From contig JAJEKV010000041.1 in the NCBI GenBank assembly GCA_021234155.1, forward strand, positions 2,608,447-2,672,446: a DNA stretch of 64,000 nucleotides, read 5' to 3'. The position numbers were made by a program, and so were the translations under genes. Each line of letters opens with the position of its first letter. Position 1 is the first letter of the stretch. Under the pieces are notes generated by a model. It worked only from the letters and a program-made list of their open reading frames with translations. It did not search any database and was not told the DNA's origin. The DNA is from Isoetes taiwanensis (taxonomy: Eukaryota > Streptophyta > Lycopodiopsida > Isoetales > Isoetaceae). Of the stretch, positions 54,391-64,000 are shown piece by piece.

Positions 54391-55412
54391 TCGTATCTCG
54401 AAGATTCCTCTTCGCGATTCGATAGGCAAGATCCAAGTTCAGTGTTTGCAATCCAGGTTCACCCGTTGGCTAGCTCGGCACCAGCGAAGTCTGCTCCAAT
54501 GCTCCTAGACAAATATGGTGACTTCTCTGATATTTTTGACAAAGTCAGGGCCAGCAAACTCCCAGAGCATCATCCATATGATTGTCCTATTGATTTGCAG
54601 CCGGGGACAACATCGCCATATGGTCCGACATATGGTCTATCTCCCGCTGAGTTGAAGGTTTGGCGGGATTATATTGAAGAGAATCTAGCCACTGGCTTCA
54701 TTCGACATTCTCAGTCCCCTGCTAGAGCGCCTATCTTCTTCGTAAAAAACAAAAATGCTTCGCTGCGTCTGGTCGTTGATTATCGTGACCTCAATAAAAT
54801 CGCAGTGCCGAATCGGTATCCGCTTTCTCTGATCCCCGAGTTGTTGGAGCGACTCCAAGGTGCACATTATTTTACAAAGATTGATCTTCGAGGTGCCTAC
54901 AATCTTATTCGGATCCAAGAGGGTGATGAGTGGAAAACAGCTTTTCGTACTCGGTATAGCCATTTTGAGTATACAATTATGCTGTTTGGACTTACAATGC
55001 TCCGGCAGTATTCCAGCATATGGCCAATGATGTTTTTCGAGAGTTCTTAGACACTTTTATTATCATCTATTTGGATGATATTCTTATTTATTCTAAGACT
55101 CTCGAAGAACATGAGAGGCATGTTCAACAGGTCCTTCAGAAGCTTCGTGAGCATGGGCTATATGCCAAACTTGAGAAGTGTTAGTTCGAGCAGGATAATG
55201 TGGAGTTCCTTGGCTATCGCATCACTCTACATGGAGTCTCTATGGACCCCAAAAAGGTCAGCATTGTTCTGGAGTGGCAAACACCTTCATTCGTTCGAGA
55301 TGTTCAGTGTTTTCTTGGGTTTGCCAATTTTTATCGGCGTTTCATTGGGGATTATTCAGAGATTGCCCTTTCTTTGATACGCCCCACGGTTAAGGACGTG
55401 CCATTTGAATAG
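54379..55412 (+). pseudogene. pol: Reverse transcriptase of the chromovirus
   Basis: LRLVVDYRDLNKIAVPNRYP, GAHYFTKIDLRGAYNLIRI (first catalytic Asp), then a frameshift after MLFGLT near 55000, and [20 protein letters not shown] with the YLDD core at about 55067. A TAG at 55183-55185 and a further stop near 55412 break the frame. Then FLGFANFYRRFIGDYSEIAL, the thumb region. Confidence 0.9.
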
Positions 55413-55414
55413 AT

Positions 55415-55940
55415 GTGGAAGCGGAATCTGCTTTCGTAACCTTGAAGCATGCTTTCACCATGGCGCCAGTTCTTGCTCATGCAGATCCTTTGCGCCCATA
55501 TGTTGTCGAAGCAGATGCTTCTGATTTTGCGCTTGGTGGAATCCTGTCACAAAAGGGGGATGACCATGAATTGCATCCAATCGCCTATCACTCACGGAAG
55601 TTTCAAGCTGCTGAAATAAACTATCCCATTTATGACAAGGAGTTGTTGGCGATAGTGGATTCTTTCGAGGAGTGGAGACGTTTCCTGGAGGGATCTCCTT
55701 ATAAGGTCACAGTCTACACAGGTCATCGAAATCTAGAATATTTTCAGTCTGCTCGAGTGCTCAACCGTCGCCAGGCCCGGTGGCATACTCAAGTATTATC
55801 CCGGATTGATTTTGTGATCAAGTATCGTCCTGGATCCCTCCAAGGGAAGCCTGATGCCTTGTCTCTATGCTCCTACCTTGAGCCCAAGCTAGGTGATCCT
55901 GTATTTGACCAGCAATCACAGGTTATTCTAGGGCCTGATC
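55415..55940 (+). pseudogene. RNase H of the chromovirus
   Basis: RPYVVEADASDFALGGILSQ (catalytic Asp), INYPIYDKELLAIVDSFEEW (Glu), and KVTVYTGHRNLEYFQSARVL, where the usual D of YTDH is Gly, so the third catalytic acidic residue is lost. Confidence 0.85.
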
Positions 55941-55962
55941 GGTTCCAGCTTATGCCCTCACT

Positions 55963-57000
55963 TTGTTCGAGAAGCCTCATGATACGGCCTTGTTGGAGTC
56001 TGTTCGAGCATCTCTGCCCTCCAATCCATTGGCTCAAGATGTATTCTCACACCTTGGCTCTGCATCATCTTCTCAGCAAATGCGATCAGACTATGATCGT
56101 TTTGATGTTCGAGATGGACTCATATTCCATGATGAGCTTCTGTATGTGCCAGATGGTGCTTTTAAGCTTCGGGTTCTCCAGGCTTGCCATGATTCACCTA
56201 AGGGCAGACATTTTGGAGTAGCCAAAGCTCTTGAACTTATTAGTCGAGAGTATTGGTGGCCTGGGCTTCGTCGCTCTGTCGAAGCTTTTATTCGATCCTA
56301 TGACATCTGCTTTCAAGCGAAGGTCCCAAGGCATCTTCCTCATGGCCTTCTTCAGCCACTGCTGGTACCAGATGGATCTTGGAAGAGCATTTCTATAGAT
56401 TTTATTCTGGAGTTGTCAGTCTCTCGGGGTTATGATGCCATCATGGTTGTTGTTGATCGTTTCTCTAAGATGACTCATTTTCCCTGCAACGTCACCATCA
56501 CCAGTGAAGGAACATCAGATCTTCTTCTGCGTGAAGTAGTCAGACTTCACGGCTTGCCCAATACTATCGTCAGCGATCGTGGACCATAGTTCGTCGCAGG
56601 TTTTTGGAAGCGGCTTTTGGAGTTATTGCATATTGACCACTCACTGATATCTGGTCATCATCTAGAAAGTAATAGACAGGCGGAGCGCACTAATCAGACT
56701 CTGGAGCAATATTTAAGGTGCTTTATCAGTTATCAGCAGGATGATTGGGTCGATTATCTTCCACTAGCTGAGTTTGCCTAGAATAACTCAGTACATGCTT
56801 CCACTGGCCAGACTCCATTCTTTCTAAACTCTGGTCAGCATCCTCGTTGGTCTCTTAGCGACACTGGCGGTGACTTGGTCAATCCCAGTGCTGAGTCTCG
56901 ACTTGCGAAACTCCAGGCTCTTCAATCGGATCTTCAGCATCATCTTCACCGAGCACAGGAACGCTATCGGCATTATGCTGATATCGGCAGGAAGCTCCTA
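55963..57000 (+). pseudogene. Integrase of the chromovirus
   Basis: HHCC-like finger with CHDSPKGRHFGVAKALELIS and SYDICFQAK (one Cys replaced by Tyr). Core Asp residues lie in SISIDFILELSVSRGYDAIM and NTIVSDRGP; Glu in RQAERTNQTLEQYLR. Stops at 56587-56589 and 56779-56781 and later frameshifts break it. Confidence 0.88.
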
Positions 57001-57124
57001 AATTTCACGTTGGTGACCTTGTCTGGCTTCTTCTAGGGACCTCTCTACCTCACGCCCCTGCAAGTGCAATAAGCTTGACTATCGTCGCCTTGGTCCTTAC
57101 CGGATCACGGCTCAGATCAGCAAT

Positions 57125-57499
57125 GTGGCATTCTGGCTCGAGCTCCCTCCAGCAGTTCGGCTTCATCCCGTATTTCATGTTTCTCTATTGGAGCCCTACA
57201 AAGTCAATACTTTCCCAGATCGCATTCCTCCGCTGCTACCACCACTAGAAATTGATGACTATGAGGAGTTCGTGGTTCGAGAGATTCTGGACTTCAAGTT
57301 TCTTCGTCGACGATTGTATTACTTTGCTGATTGGAAAGGTTACTCGCCAAGTGATAGAATCTGGGAGCCTGCCGAGAATTTTAGTAATGCTCCTGATAAA
57401 ATTGCGGAGTTTCATCGACGTTACGTGGATAAACCAAGTTTTAGTACTCTGGCCCCAGCTCCGAGGACTCGTCGCCATCGCGGGAGGGGGATGGTGTGA
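57125..57499 (+). pseudogene. Chromodomain end of pol
   Basis: PPAVRLHPVFHVSLLEPYKV (the integrase C-terminal GPY/F-adjacent region), then EEFVVREILDFKFLRRRLYY, FADWKGYSPSDRIWEPAENF, a complete chromodomain with aromatic cage residues. Such domains direct insertion to methylated-histone chromatin. The stop TGA at 57497-57499 lies a few bases inside the 3' LTR. Confidence 0.88.
57480..57494 (+). other. Polypurine tract of the chromovirus
   Basis: GCGGGAGGGGGATGG immediately before the 3' LTR. Confidence 0.75.
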
Positions 57500-57955
57500 C
57501 GACCATACAGATATTCGTATCATACGAATATTATACTCGTATGTACAAAAGACGATCATCACACGGATGCAAAAAGGTAATTGCACGGAGCAAGGTTTGA
57601 ACTCACAATCTTCCAGTTGCGAGTCACACACCCTTGCCAAGTGCCCTACCAATATTAAAGACATTCCCTCATGTCTTTCTCATATGCGGGGCTGTTTCCA
57701 GGAGGTTCTAGAATATTCTAGAACCTGCATGCATGTGCAACACTTGGCATGATCTCATCCATTGGAGTGGCGTGATCCTGACCATTCCGGTTCAATGCCA
57801 GTCTTGAGCCTTCTAGGCACCTGTCTCGTTTTTCTGCTCACCTTCGACCCATTGTACTCTTGATTCCTGTTCATATATCAGATTCTTTACCGATCTTGGC
57901 GTATTTCTTCCGTATTTTTCACGTATTTTTCTTGTTTTCGCGTAGGTTCATGACA
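57495..57955 (+). repeat. 3' LTR of the chromovirus (461 bp, TATA region deleted)
   Basis: Matches the 5' LTR from TGTGACGA to TTCATGACA, but lacks about 50 bases, including a 41-base block that holds the TATA box. Confidence 0.9.
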
Positions 57956-58960
57956 CAGTCCAAAAAACATGTTCATATGGTTCTAATCTAGAAACAAATC
58001 TAAAATTGATGAAGTACATGTTAAAAATGCCAAAATACATGTTAAAAAACCATAACATTCACATGAAGAACTTGATAAATCTGCTTCTCAATCATGGAAT
58101 AATTTAAGGGCTAAACTTAGCTATTTGGCAATTTTTTAGCACATTTTCGAAAAAAATTGGGTAAAGTAAATGAAAAAAATTGAGAAAAAAATAATAATTT
58201 TAGCTTCACTTTTTTCGGGACTGCACGAACCCTGGAGCTCCTTAGCCAAACACTGGAAAGTGAGAGAGTGAATTTTTTTATTGTTTAGCTAAACCATAGA
58301 AACTTTTAGAATGAATTTCAGGCTAGTTTAGCTAACATCATTCTAGTTTATAAGAAATATATGATTAGTAGTTTAGTTTCTAGAATTATAAATTAATTTA
58401 AGTCCTAGACTTTGCTAATTAGCATTATTTTAGAATGTTTTCACAAAGAAAATGATTAGAATAAGTGGAAAAAATTGAAAACAAGTATAGTAATTTGGCT
58501 TCATATTTTCCGTTGGCCACACCATAGAAACTTTTGGGATGATGTTTGGGTTAGTTTAGCTAGATGCTAGAAAGTATGAGAGGAAAAATGTGTAGAGTTT
58601 AGCTAAACCACAGAAAGTTTTGGGATTAATATCGAGCAAGTTTAGCTAAAGTCATTTTGGCTAATAAGAAATATGCGATTAGTAATTTATTCCCTAATCT
58701 CAATTCATTTTCCACCTGAGAAAATACCTTGCTCTACCTTGTTAAGATATGAACCCAATCAAGAAATACACAACAGAAACTCTACTAGATCTTACGCTTC
58801 AGATCTTATTTCTGTATCTCAGATATGAGCATTGTTATTGCTAAATAGACAGCTACGTGGAACATTGTTCTTTGTGATGTAGCAGATGCATCAGGTAGCT
58901 GTGTTGCTAAGTTAGAGGGGTTGCTTTCAAAGGCCACAAGAAACCCCTTAAGCTCTGGCT
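57956..58960. repeat. AT-rich DNA with GTTTAGCTAAA repeats, no gene
   Basis: About three diverged ~110-base units with TTTAGCTAAACCA-AGAAA-TTTT, TAGTTTAGCTAA and AAGAAATAT-GATTAGTA at roughly 58275-58390, 58520-58600 and 58600-58695. The rest is AT-rich. Confidence 0.55.
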
Positions 58961-58974
58961 TTTAGAAAAGCAGA

Positions 58975-59265
58975 GCAAAAAAAAAAAAGCCTCCAGAATT
59001 CATGGCTGGGCACTTCATTTCCGTCAAACATCCAGGAAAGCAAGAAGAGGCTGGAGGCAGAGAATACAACATATCAAACCGTTTAGGAAAACATTTTGCA
59101 AAGAAGAGGTCCTATCAGAGAGAATACAGAGTAGCAAATAGTTTAAGAAATCATTTTGTGGGCCAGTAAGCTTGCGAAGATCAAATCCGTGACAAAAACG
59201 CCACGAAGTAAAAGGAGATCGAAGGCAGAGAATACAGAATAGCAACCCATTTAAGAAAGCGTTTT
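58975..59265 (+). repeat. Diverged tandem repeats with GAGAATACA-ATAGCAA
   Basis: The pattern GAGAATACA, AGCAAA/CC, TTTA-GAAA-CATTTT, GAAGAG occurs about three times (59058, 59120, 59227 onwards), with GGAGGCAGAGAATAC at two starts. Confidence 0.6.
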
Positions 59266-59660
59266 TCTCGAGAAGAGTTGGGATCCCTTTAACCTTGTTC
59301 TAAAGAACTAGAAGGGAGAGGGAAGATACTGAAGCTAGATAAACATCAAAAACCAAGTAAGAAACACACAGCAGGGTGCAACCAGAAAAATAGAATGCAA
59401 CCAAGGCGTGAAACAGAGGAGGAGAAAGGGGAAAGAACAAAGGATTACCTAAAATGTACTTCTACTACAACTCCAATCTCCAAGCTCCAGTGCCCAAAAT
59501 GTGAGCTCCACCATAAATCCCTCTTCTTTTCTAGTACAAATCCTAAGCAAGGAGAAAGTAAGGAGGCGGTTTGCATTGAACCTAGCCTACCATCATCAAG
59601 TGATATCCACCCCCTGCGGCCTTCGAGAAGTGCTCGGATGTTCCATCCAAAATTTTCGTT

Positions 59661-59662
<2 letters not shown>

Positions 59663-59691
<29 letters not shown>

Positions 59692-61370
59692 GAAGGCACG
59701 ATATTTTTATTTTTATTAATAGTATGTAAATAAATACATTTATTTAAGGCTCCAAAATAGCCAGATACCTAAACCTGTCAGAACACATGCTCATAAAACC
59801 CAGGTGTGGAGGTAGTAAACAGCACCATTCTAGAGGATCATCCAAAGAGAATTTCCCATAACACATGAAGACGATGCCACCTGAAACACCACCCGAGAAT
59901 ACAGATAGACCACAGTAGAGGTGAAGAAGCAATCTTCCGCGCGTTAACTTGGCCTCAAGCTGCACATGTGCAAATGGGTACTACTAGGAGACAACTTACT
60001 CTTTTCCAGTTGTACTAAGAGATACTTTGCCTCACCATCTTCTCCAAGATGCAGATGCCTTCTAGAGGCCTCCCCAAAGGGTGGTCGACTACTTCTACCT
60101 CTGCTTTTGATCACCTGCTTGGGCATCACCATCATTTTACTCAACCGACCAGCAAACCTGGTAAGCAGTTTTAAATGCATCTGGTCCTCCCGATCCAAAT
60201 GCCTCCTAGATCTTCACTTCAGTCTGACCTACTTTCATAATGCTGCCACTTGCAACCACACCCTTCTTCCAGCTGGGATAGAAGAGAGCCAACATGAAAA
60301 GCTAAACCCTTTCCAAAATAACAAAATGTTAAAGCATCCAGAATCTGTTAGACCCAACACCGAACTAAAGCAGTGCAGCCACACCCCACCAATGCCTTCC
60401 AAGACATCACCAACACTCGAGCTAAATCAACCTTTTGCTTGTAAGTTGCTCTGTACACCTTGAGCATCCTCCAGAAAATTTCATGCAAAGGAACAAACAA
60501 GCATCAAGATGCTAAATACAACACAAGTCTGCTCAACATCCGAATGCCATTGCAAAATGAGTGCCTAAGATGCCGGCTGAATAAGTCTTAGAGCACAAAT
60601 CTGTCAATGATCACCCTGCAGTTACTAAGACGAGTGGCATACCCCAAGTTTTAGCCGGTATCTTAGCAGACAAAGGATAAAAGGACTGTAAAGTTCAAGA
60701 TCATTGCCTGAATCAACTAATCCCGCTGCCTTAAAATATCAGCTAAGAAGGAGGGAGTTTCCTTTCATGTTAATATACTGGAGAAGATTCAACCTGGTTG
60801 TTATGGCTTTTAAACACCTCTCCAAGGTAGGAGCCAGAATCCGGAAGAACCTCAAAGCCCCCAATTGCAGTGAGTGCAATATATTTCCTTATCTGCAGTG
60901 AGTGCAGCCTGCCTCTCTATCCTGACCTGAAATGTGACGAGACCTGCTGGCCAAACAACCCACAAAAGAGAAGGAGATAAACCATACCATAAAAACCTCT
61001 GATTAAACCTCCTCCAGCAGCACCAACCGAGCAAAGGATTTGATGCAACATAGCTTCTTCAAAAGCTGATTTAATCACAGAAGAATGACCAAGAAGGCTT
61101 CCTAACCTCAAGATCTTGTGCTGGGCAAGTCCCTTGGAAGTTTAGGCGAACTGCAAAGAAACCTCTGCTACAAAACTTGAGGTTGCATCCACCTTCTTGA
61201 ATCTGTAAGAAAACCATCAAAAGCAGAAGCCAGTAGCCAGATTTTCCACTGGCTACTCGTCCAGCAGCGAAGGTTATGGAACAGTCTCCAAGTGATCGGG
61301 CGGCCGCCTGCCGCCGCCCTAGCCGCTGCTAAACCCTAACATCCCCGAATGATAGATATTGATCTATCAA
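59663..61370 (-). mobile_element. Poly(A)-tailed retroposon on the minus strand
   Basis: A 29-base T run at 59663-59691 is a poly(A) tail read on the minus strand. It is preceded by AAAATTTTCGTTTC (59649-59662), and an almost identical AAAATTTCGTTTC lies at the other end (about 61373-61385), a plausible imperfect target duplication of LINE machinery. The 1.7-kb body begins on the minus strand with a GC-rich GGCGGCGGCAGGCGGCCGCC-type leader after GGGATGTTAGGGTTTAGC. Frames are short (FEEAMLHQILCSVGAAGGG; KSRGRSSRPPFGEASRRHLH) and no RT is recognised. It may be a SINE-like or truncated LINE, or a retrocopy of a host transcript. Confidence 0.5.
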
Positions 61371-61385
61371 AAAAAATTTCGTTTC

Positions 61386-61735
61386 ATTAGGCAACGGGAA
61401 AGCAAAATTATCCTGGAAAACCTCTCTTTTTTTTTTCTTCCAAAAGTCACGCCTGAAAAAGGGCACACTGGGAAGAAAGAGAGAGGGCAAAAACTTTTTA
61501 AGTAAGTAGATGATAACTTCCTAACTATGACATCTAGAAAAGGAAAATGAAAGTACGCAACAAATACACCATATTTGCCCTGTCAGACAACTTGATATAT
61601 AAGACAACATTATGACAACAAAAGCTGAAAATATATTTCTTAGTGGACGTGAAAGATAAGCACTAGTTTTGCAATAGTCATGTAATAATTAGAAAGAAAT
61701 ATTCTAAGCTATTGTACACAACAAGAGAATGGTCA
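61386..61735. other. AT-rich spacer, no gene
   Basis: Nothing recognised between the retroposon and the CpG-rich block. Confidence 0.4.
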
Positions 61736-62165
61736 TTTTGCGACGTGGGCTTGCGACATTCCTGCGACGTGACGTCGCAATTGACGCGGACCATGCTTGG
61801 CCAATCACGCCGCAAGAACGCCACATGCGACGCGGTAATCTGCGATGTTCCGACACTCATGGCTCGGCAAATCTGTCACGCCCGGTGGATGTCGGTGCCA
61901 AATGGACGCAGTTGCCACATTTGCGGCGCCACGCCGCATGCGACGTCAGCGTCACTTGGTCTATCCGTCACGCCCAGTGGGGGGCGCCGGGTGGATGACA
62001 GTGTGTCACGCCCGGTGGATGTCCTGCGACGTGACGCCGCATGTGACGGACGCGACATTACGTAATCCGGATGACACGCAAAGACATAATATTTGCCATT
62101 ATAACGCCAAGTCATAGGTGACTGGCGGTGATCAGATTGACAATACGCCGCGCGGCGACGTATAC
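61736..62165. repeat. CpG-rich block with CACGCCCGGTGGATGTC repeats
   Basis: Dense TGCGACGTGACG-like and GCCGCATGCGACG motifs. GTCACGCCCGGTGGATGTC occurs at about 61877 and 62006, with related copies near 61967 and 61983. A near-perfect palindrome TGCGACGTGACGTCGCA lies at about 61762. The open frames on both strands are compositional. Confidence 0.65.
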
Positions 62166-62199
62166 AACGACGTCAAAACTCATTTCTTAGTTGGGTGAA

Positions 62200-64000
62200 T
62201 TCATGTGTGGTCTTACGCCACGGAACTTGCTCCCCGGGGCAATGTCAACGCCCCGAGTCCATTTGGCGAGACGAATCGCGGTTTCGGGGGGGAGATCGCC
62301 TGTCGGCCCCTGGGGCCTTGGGGAGAGGAAATTCGGGCAAGCGGCCAGGGGGATTTTAGGGTCCCCACTCGGCATCAACACCCCCACTCCACGCCAAGTC
62401 GGCGCAAGGTCCCTAGGAATCTGACAAGGAGAGGGCCTCCCAAACGTAAACCCCGTGGGTTGCCGTGTTCTAGAAGGGTTTGGCGTTTTGGGGCCGAGAC
62501 TTGGTCTGTTGCACTTGGGACCGCCGAGAAGCCGCAGCCCGTAATACGGAGCAAGGGGAACCGATGGAGCGGAGTTTGGGCCCCGCCCTCCCCCGATGTG
62601 GCAAGTAGAAGTCGGGAGGCTTTTGCGATGGCAAGACATTCATAAATTCGCAATTAATGCATTGTATGAAAATAAATTCTGATTTTTTGCCATTTGGATT
62701 CCTAATTCATCTCCAAAGACACACCCCAATTTTCAAATTTTCTGAGAAGGTCTAGGTCAAAGGGTTAGCATTAGAACGGCCGGGGCAGCTCGCTTGTGGC
62801 AACCGAGCCGGCACCCTTCCCCAAGTCAAACGAGGCCGGGACCTTGCGGGGATCCCTCACAAGAGGGGAGAGTCCAGGACCCCAAGAGGCGGGATCCAAA
62901 AGTTCCCGAGGCACCCTTCCTCGGCGCCCGGGGGGCCGTGACGCTATCGACCACCCTCCCGAGCGGTTCCCCTATCCGACCATTGGATCCTCCGCTCAAG
63001 GGCCCCTCTTCGAAGGCCAAAAAGATTCCAGATCGGTCAGGAGAACTTGTCAAAAACCGCTGGGCGCCCCGAGGTCGGCCTTGTATAAACCGGCAGTTGT
63101 TTTGTCGTCGGGCACCGGGAGGCTCGGAATGGCAAATCGACCGCCAAATCGTCCAGGAATGGCTAAATTACCCTAGGGAGCAAGTTACAAGGTCGGGTTT
63201 TGCAAAAAGAAAGAAACACTCACGCCCTCCACGACAAGATCCCGCATCCACATCCTAGGCCAATTGACTACGAGTGTGATGGAAGTGAGCTACTTTGGCG
63301 CTTCTTGGAGGTCGGGTGGTCGCCACCCGCGGAACTTGGTCCTCGTGGCAATGTCGACGTTTCGAGTCCATTGGCGAGCCAAATCGCGATTGGGAGAGGG
63401 GAGATTGCCCGTCCGCCCCCGTGGCCTTGGGGAGAGGAAATTCGGGCAAGCGGCTTCAGGGGGATTTTAGGGTCCCCGCTCAAGCGCCAACACCCCCACT
63501 CCACGCCAAGTCACGGGCAAGGTCCCGGGGTTTGCGCTTTGGGGGCCGAGACTTGGTCTGTTGCACTTGGGACCTGGCCGGAGAAGCCGCACCGGAGAAT
63601 ACGAAGCAAGGGGAACCGACGGAGCGGAGTTTGGGCCTGTCCTCCTCCTGATGTGGCAAGTAGAAGTCGGGGGGCGCTTTTGCAGTGGCAAGACATTCAT
63701 AAATTTGCAATTAATGCATTGTACGAAAATAAATTCTGATTTTTCGCCAGCTGGATTCCTAATTCATCTCCAAAGACTGACCCAATTTTCGAAATTTTAG
63801 GAGAAGGTCTAGGTCAAAGGGTTAGCATTAGAACGGTCGGGGTAGCCCGTTGCAAGGCAACCGAGCTGGCACCCTTCCCCAAGTCAAACCAGGCCAGGAC
63901 CTTGCAGGGATCCCTCACAAGAGGGGAGAGTCCGGACCCCAAGAGGCGGGATCCAAAAAGTTCCCGAGGCAGACCCTTCTCGGGCTCCCGGGCCCCGGGT
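62200..64000. repeat. ~1.1-kb GC-rich tandem repeat, second unit cut by the window
   Basis: 62215-62930 reappears at about 63325-64000 with offsets of 1057-1109 bases. Shared landmarks are GGAACTTG-TCC, GGAGAGGAAATTCGGGCAAG, CACCCCCACTCCACGCCAAG, GAGACTTGGTCTGTTGCACT, GACATTCATAAATT, GGTTAGCATTAGAACGG and TCACAAGAGGGGAGAGTCC. The two units are about 85-90 percent alike by eye. It could be satellite-like, a tandem retroelement or an rDNA-spacer-like array. No protein recognised. Confidence 0.75.

Larger units (their letters stand above)
52107..57955 (+). mobile_element. Ty3-type chromovirus LTR retrotransposon (Sushi/Tcn1-like), mutated
   Basis: Borders TGTGACG...TCATGACA with near-perfect flanks (TAGTC left, CAGTC right). 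Order: LTR, gag, protease, Pro-rich spacer, reverse transcriptase, RNase H, integrase, chromodomain, LTR. Integrase after RNase H identifies Ty3/Gypsy. The Gag text SVYASEFHQIAVDTAWDD-like and the chromodomain WKGYSPSDRIWEPAENFSNA resemble the Sushi-ichi/Tcn1 branch, which in plants is reported from mosses and lycophytes. All open frames are interrupted by stops or frameshifts. No TGG-type primer site follows the 5' LTR, so self-priming or decay is possible. Confidence 0.93.

Noticed and set aside
62187-63739. Several 75-180 codon ORFs on both strands
   Set aside because: They lie in GC-rich tandem repeats, differ between the two repeat units, and show no domain.

Overview
This is nuclear DNA from a land plant: spliced introns with GT/AG borders, an L-type lectin receptor kinase, plant DXS and inositol-phosphate synthase fragments, and heavy nesting of plant transposons. 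A Ty3 retrotransposon whose Gag and chromodomain look like the Sushi/Tcn1 branch, and a 4-bp-TSD transposon with a transposase type I associate with lower plants and invertebrates, point to a non-seed plant (fern, lycophyte or moss) rather than a flowering plant. That placement is inference. Only one gene looks intact, the lectin receptor kinase at 35449-37452 (minus). Almost everything else is mobile DNA or decayed gene fragments.

Layout. 0.6-1.7 kb: a broken histone H3-like gene with a large charged insertion. 3.3-24.2 kb: a four-level nest. Level 0 is a decayed minus-strand gene pair (coiled-coil/zinc-finger gene 22992-24229; FCP1-like HAD phosphatase remnant 3300-4277). It is split by level 1, a young non-autonomous LTR retrotransposon (4283-22827, TSD TGCAT). 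Its 3' LTR is split by level 2, a 14.7-kb TIR transposon (7865-22602, 4-bp TSD) carrying a decayed transposase plus cargo genes: FCP1-like phosphatase, Ulp1-like peptidase and a coiled-coil/zinc-finger protein. The phosphatase gene of level 2 is split by level 3, a 5.2-kb TIR element (12510-17664, TSD ACTT), which itself holds a truncated MITE and a hairpin-forming tandem array.

25-34 kb: tandem repeats, a GC-rich unassigned block, and decayed gene-like segments including a possible PHD-finger gene and a LINE tail. 34.4-37.5 kb: the receptor kinase and partial duplications of its 3' end. 38.4-38.7 kb: an intact MITE. 43.0-50.1 kb: a candidate Helitron with captured, intron-containing pieces of DXS and inositol-3-phosphate synthase, and inside it a TIR element with a 10-bp TSD. 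52.1-58.0 kb: a complete but mutated Ty3 chromovirus. 59.7-61.4 kb: a poly(A)-tailed retroposon on the minus strand. 61.7-64.0 kb: CpG-rich DNA and a roughly 1.1-kb tandem repeat that runs off the window.

How the parts relate: the level-2 transposon and the level-0 locus carry diverged versions of the same two genes (coiled-coil/zinc finger and FCP1-like phosphatase). This suggests that the pair is a recurrent cargo of one transposon family and not a chance capture. I regard this as the most interesting signal in the window.
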